Under the pieces are notes generated by a model. It was not told where the DNA came from and made no database searches. It saw only the letters and a list, made by a program, of their open reading frames with translations. A stretch of 9,614 nt of DNA, from contig JAGHDA010000054.1 in NCBI GenBank assembly GCA_021160185.1, forward strand, positions 1 to 9,614. The letters run 5' to 3'. Source of the stretch: Verrucomicrobiota bacterium. Its GTDB lineage: Bacteria; Verrucomicrobiota; Verrucomicrobiia; Limisphaerales; CAZBKV01. This document shows, piece after piece, positions 7,026-9,614 of this stretch; position 1 is the first letter of the stretch, and every line of letters begins with the position of its first letter. A program made the position numbers and the translations under genes.

Positions 7026-7931
7026 ATGAAACGCGTGGAGCCCGATGAGATCGAGGCGCGCGCGGAAGCGCTGAAAAAATTGCTTTCCCCCTGCCGCCTG
7101 TGTCCGCGCCGCTGCGGGGCGGACCGGCTGGGGGGCGAGCTGGGCTTCTGCGGCGTCGGCGAGGAAGCCCTCGTCTCCAGCTACGGACCCCATCACGGAG
7201 AAGAGGCGTGCCTGCGCGGATGGAAGGGCTCGGGAACCATCTTCCTGGCCGGATGCAATCTGGGCTGCGTGTTTTGCCAGAACTGGGAGATCAGCCGGCT
7301 TCGCCTGGGAAGGCCGGCAAGCGCGGCCGAGCTGGCGGCGATGATGCTCGATCTGGAGCGGCTCGGCTGCCACAACATCAACTGGGTAAGCCCCTCCCAT
7401 GCGGCGCCGCAACTGGTCGAAGCGCTTGCGTTGGCGCGACGCCGCGGCCTTCGGCTGCCGGTGGTGTACAACACCGGCGGCTTCGACTCCGTGGAGGCTC
7501 TTCGCCTCCTGGAAGGAGTCGTGGACATCTACATGCCGGACTTCAAGTTTTGGAGCGCCGAGATCGCCCGGCGACTGGCCGGCGCGCCGGAGTATCCCGA
7601 AGCGGCAAGAGCCGCAATCCTGGAAATGCGCCGCCAAACCGGCGACCTGGAAATCGCGCCCGACGGCCTGGCCTCGCGCGGCCTCCTGGTGCGACACCTG
7701 GTTTTGCCCGGCAACCTCGCAGATTCGGAACAGATTTTCCGCTGGCTGGCCGAGGAGGTTTCCCCGCGAACGGCGGTCAACGTGATGGCCCAATACCGCC
7801 CGGCTGGAGAAGTCTCCCACCTGGCAGGGGAGCCCGAACTCGGCGCCTTGGCGCGCCGGCTCCGCAGCGAGGAACACACCGCAGCCCTGGAAGCGGCTCG
7901 GAAGGCCGGGCTGCGGATCCTGGAGGACTAA
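7026..7931 (+). CDS. PflX-type radical SAM protein (COG1313)
   Basis: A 301-residue cytoplasmic radical SAM enzyme related to pyruvate-formate-lyase-activating enzymes; its substrate is unknown in the family as I know it. The cluster motif CNLGCVFC (C77, C81, C84) binds the [4Fe-4S]/SAM centre and is followed by QNWEIS. The N-terminal cysteine set C23, C26, C30 and C42 (CRLCPRRCG...GFCG) is characteristic of this group and probably holds a metal or second cluster. Other family landmarks are GWKGSGTIFLAGC (65-77), HNINWVSPSHAAP (116-128), VVYNTGGFDS (146-155), VDIYMPDFKFW (166-176), GLLVRHLVLPGN (219-230) and MAQYRP (254-259). No export signal is seen. The ATG at 7026 follows GGAG at 7010-7013. 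The frame stays open upstream into the GH97 gene, but the conserved part starts after this ATG. It lies 37 bases behind GH97 on the same strand, so cotranscription is likely, although a functional tie is not evident. Confidence 0.88.
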   Translation: MKRVEPDEIEARAEALKKLLSPCRLCPRRCGADRLGGELGFCGVGEEALVSSYGPHHGEEACLRGWKGSGTIFLAGCNLGCVFCQNWEISRLRLGRPASAAELAAMMLDLERLGCHNINWVSPSHAAPQLVEALALARRRGLRLPVVYNTGGFDSVEALRLLEGVVDIYMPDFKFWSAEIARRLAGAPEYPEAARAAILEMRRQTGDLEIAPDGLASRGLLVRHLVLPGNLADSEQIFRWLAEEVSPRTAVNVMAQYRPAGEVSHLAGEPELGALARRLRSEEHTAALEAARKAGLRILED

Positions 7932-7958
7932 AAACCTCTCGGGGCTTTCCCGGGGAGG
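7930..7958 (-). terminator. Candidate intrinsic terminator for the propeller gene
   Basis: Bases 7935-7958 form a 10-position stem with a 4-base loop (CCTCTCGGGG / CCCGGGGAGG). On the minus strand the hairpin is followed at once by TTTTT (complement of 7930-7934), the arrangement of an intrinsic terminator for the gene ending at 8158. On that strand two stem positions are mismatched (A-C and C-C), so it is of moderate strength. It lies about 200 bases past the stop codon and overlaps the stop codon of the radical SAM gene on the other strand. Confidence 0.4.
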
Positions 7959-8085
7959 ATCTCGATCTTGTCCGAAGCAAGAGTGTCGCATGCGGGCTCT
8001 GCTTACGGAAGGCGCGCGCAAGGCCTTCCTCCCTGCCCCTGGAGCAGCTGTCCGCCCGGATTGAAAGGAGCGAGACCGCGTGAAA

Positions 8086-8134
8086 GTCGGAGCTGCGCGG
8101 CGGCCGGCCTCCGCACAGCAAGTCCGACGATTTT
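8086..8134 (+). terminator. Candidate terminator hairpin after the radical SAM gene
   Basis: GTCGGA (8086-8091) pairs with TCCGAC (8123-8128), and inside it GCTGCGCGG (8092-8100) pairs with CCGCACAGC (8111-8119) with one mismatch. A 3-base bulge (AAG) sits on the right arm and the loop is 10 bases. A short T-run, GATTTT, follows at 8129-8134. This suits termination of plus-strand transcripts from the GH97/radical SAM side, about 155 bases past the stop. The T-run is short, so termination would be partial or protein-assisted. Confidence 0.4.
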
Positions 8135-8157
8135 GTGAAGCTCCCTGGCGGCGCTCC

Positions 8158-9614
8158 TCAGGAACCGCCGAGGGCTCGGGGCGTGGAAGCCGCGTTTTGC
8201 AACGGGATCCGGACGCAGGCGGCTTCGCGGTCGTTGCGCCAGAGGAGCGCTTCGCCGCTGAGCGCCGGGGGGTTCCAGCTCTTGACGTTGAAGACGCGGA
8301 ACCGGCCCAGTTCCACAAGCCCGGAGGGCTCGGGATGTACGAGGAAGAGTTCGCCTCTCTCACCCGTGACGAGAAGGAGATCGCCGCGCCGGAGCATCTG
8401 GCCGTGGCCGTAGCGCCCTCGACGCCATCGGCGCTTGCCGTCTTTCAGATCCACGCAGGCCAACACGCCGTCGTCCAGCCCGTAGAGAAAGCCGCGCCAG
8501 GCGATGAAGTTGGCAAACTTGGCTTTCAACGCGCGCGACTTCCAGATCCGCCGCACCTCCCATCCGTTTTCGAAACGGGTTTCCAGCAGCTCCGCTCCGA
8601 CGCCGTAGCCGCTGGAGAAGACAACCCTGTTCGAGGCGACAAGGACCGGCTCGGCGACATGCGGATTCCGCGCGTCCCAGGGATATTCCCATTCCACCCG
8701 GCCGGTCTGGGGGTTATGGGCGCTGATCCGGTCGGCGTTAAAAATGAGGACAAGGCGGCGGCCGCTCAGTTCCGCCAAGAAAGGGGAACTATAGCTTGCC
8801 GGCGCGTCGCCGGCCGCCCACGCCGGTTCGCCGTCGGCAGCGCGATAGGCCAGCAACGAGCGGCCGTCGCGCCCGCCGGCGCTGACAATGACCAACCCCT
8901 TCCACACCAGCGGAGAGCCGGCAAAGCCCCATTCGGGAACCTTGGCGCCGGCGTCTTCCGTGATTCGCCGACGCCAAAGCAATCGGCCGCTTTTCGCTTC
9001 CAAAGCGCTGAGGACGCCGGTGGCGCCGAGGGCGAAGACCTTGCCGTCGGCGATAGCGGGCGTGCATCGAGGGCCTTCGCCGGCAAGGGTAGCGGCGTAG
9101 TGAGCCCGATACCCGCAGGCCCAAATCTGCTTTCCCGTAGCCGCGTCGTAACATGCCACAAATTCCCGCTCGTCCCGTTGCTCCTGGGTGTAGGCCAGGC
9201 CGCCCGCAATGGCAAAGCCGGACCAGCCCGCCCCGATCGGCCGACGCCAAACGATTTCAGGCGGCCGGGCCGACCAGTCCGCGGCGAGGGGCGCGCCTTC
9301 CACAACCGCGTTCCGGTCGGGGCCGAGGAAGCCGGGAAAGTCCTGTCCGAAACGGATGGGCCGGCCCGCCGTTTCACGGGCGGTCGGCGGCGGCGCGGTT
9401 TCAAGAGGCCGCGGAGAAGGCCGCCACCGAAACTCAATAATGGGAACCAGATCGCCCGTGACGCCGCGAACGTGAAAAAACAGACAAAACACACCGCCCG
9501 CGCAAGCCGCGGCGGCCAAGCCAAGAAGCCGCGTCCGCCATGGAAGCCCCGAAATCGCCGTCCACCACACCGCCAGGCCGAGGAGTCCCACGAGGAACAC
9601 AACGGCGGCAAGGA
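8158..9614 (-). CDS. Membrane-anchored PQQ-like beta-propeller protein, 5' end outside window
   Basis: A beta-propeller protein of the PQQ-binding-like (BamB/alcohol-dehydrogenase-like) fold, probably exposed outside the cytoplasmic membrane; no enzymatic role can be assigned. Counting from an internal GTG at 9600, residues 1-18 and 24-43 are hydrophobic membrane segments. The frame stays open upstream as LAAV, so the true start is probably off the right edge. A proline-rich linker (60-80) leads to FPGFLGPDRNAVV (88-100), a motif common in planctomycete-type propeller proteins, followed by the propeller at about 110-470. Typical blade motifs (Y/L-D-x-x-T/S-G-x-x-x-W) recur at 151-160, 200-209, 252-261, 294-304 and 382-392; PIGAGWSGFAIAGG and SPLVWKGLVIVS are further blade strands. 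No PQQ dehydrogenase catalytic motifs or haem-binding CxxCH are visible, so a structural, scaffold or signalling role is as likely as catalysis. It converges on the radical SAM gene across a 226-base gap. Confidence 0.85.
   Translation of the reverse strand, partial: LAAVVFLVGLLGLAVWWTAISGLPWRTRLLGLAAAACAGGVFCLFFHVRGVTGDLVPIIEFRWRPSPRPLETAPPPTARETAGRPIRFGQDFPGFLGPDRNAVVEGAPLAADWSARPPEIVWRRPIGAGWSGFAIAGGLAYTQEQRDEREFVACYDAATGKQIWACGYRAHYAATLAGEGPRCTPAIADGKVFALGATGVLSALEAKSGRLLWRRRITEDAGAKVPEWGFAGSPLVWKGLVIVSAGGRDGRSLLAYRAADGEPAWAAGDAPASYSSPFLAELSGRRLVLIFNADRISAHNPQTGRVEWEYPWDARNPHVAEPVLVASNRVVFSSGYGVGAELLETRFENGWEVRRIWKSRALKAKFANFIAWRGFLYGLDDGVLACVDLKDGKRRWRRGRYGHGQMLRRGDLLLVTGERGELFLVHPEPSGLVELGRFRVFNVKSWNPPALSGEALLWRNDREAACVRIPLQNAASTPRALGGS

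Noticed and set aside
7017..8363. Minus-strand open frame (448 codons) across the radical SAM gene and the convergent gap
   Set aside because: It overlaps the propeller gene in another frame and the radical SAM gene in antisense; no domain is visible.
1..9614. Search for tRNA, rRNA, CRISPR arrays, transposases, toxin-antitoxin or phage-defence genes
   Set aside because: No tRNA-like cloverleaf, regular spaced repeat, transposase motif or defence-protein motif was seen on either strand.

Overview
The window is GC-rich bacterial DNA, about 60-65% G+C by eye. It holds five protein-coding genes and no RNA gene, insertion sequence or CRISPR array that I can see. Secreted multidomain carbohydrate esterase/glycosidases, a GH97 enzyme and a membrane-anchored PQQ-type beta-propeller together resemble genomes of the Planctomycetota/Verrucomicrobiota group or Acidobacteriota. 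Weak or absent Shine-Dalgarno sequences fit that as well. This assignment is inferred from gene content, not from a marker gene.

Layout. (1) Bases 3-1679, plus strand: the C-terminal two thirds or so of a large amidohydrolase of the Amidohydro_3 (YtcJ/NfdA-like) type, entering from the left edge. (2) Bases 1680-2122: a convergent gap of 443 bases with no convincing gene, one imperfect direct repeat and a short protein-like frame that may be a relic. (3) Bases 2123-4930, minus strand: a secreted 935-residue fusion of a SASA/sialate-O-acetylesterase-type esterase, a GH27 alpha-galactosidase and an NPCBM carbohydrate-binding domain. (4) Bases 4931-5107: a divergent control region with a 12-bp inverted repeat and a small hairpin against the next start codon. 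(5) Bases 5108-6988, plus strand: a secreted GH97 glycosidase. (6) Bases 7026-7931, plus strand: a PflX-type (COG1313) radical SAM protein, 37 bases behind GH97. (7) Bases 7932-8157: a convergent gap with two terminator-like hairpins. (8) Bases 8158-9614, minus strand: a PQQ-like beta-propeller protein with N-terminal membrane segments, leaving at the right edge.

How they may work together. The core is a divergent pair of exported polysaccharide-degrading enzymes. The fusion protein could remove O-acetyl (or similar) esters and then terminal alpha-galactosyl residues from one bound chain. The GH97 enzyme could take a second alpha-glycosidic linkage. This is a small carbohydrate-utilisation locus without a visible transporter or regulator. 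The amidohydrolase, radical SAM protein and propeller have no clear link to it beyond position. The least ordinary points are the three-domain fusion, the changed catalytic positions in GH97 and the enlarged amidohydrolase. I see no wholly new system here.
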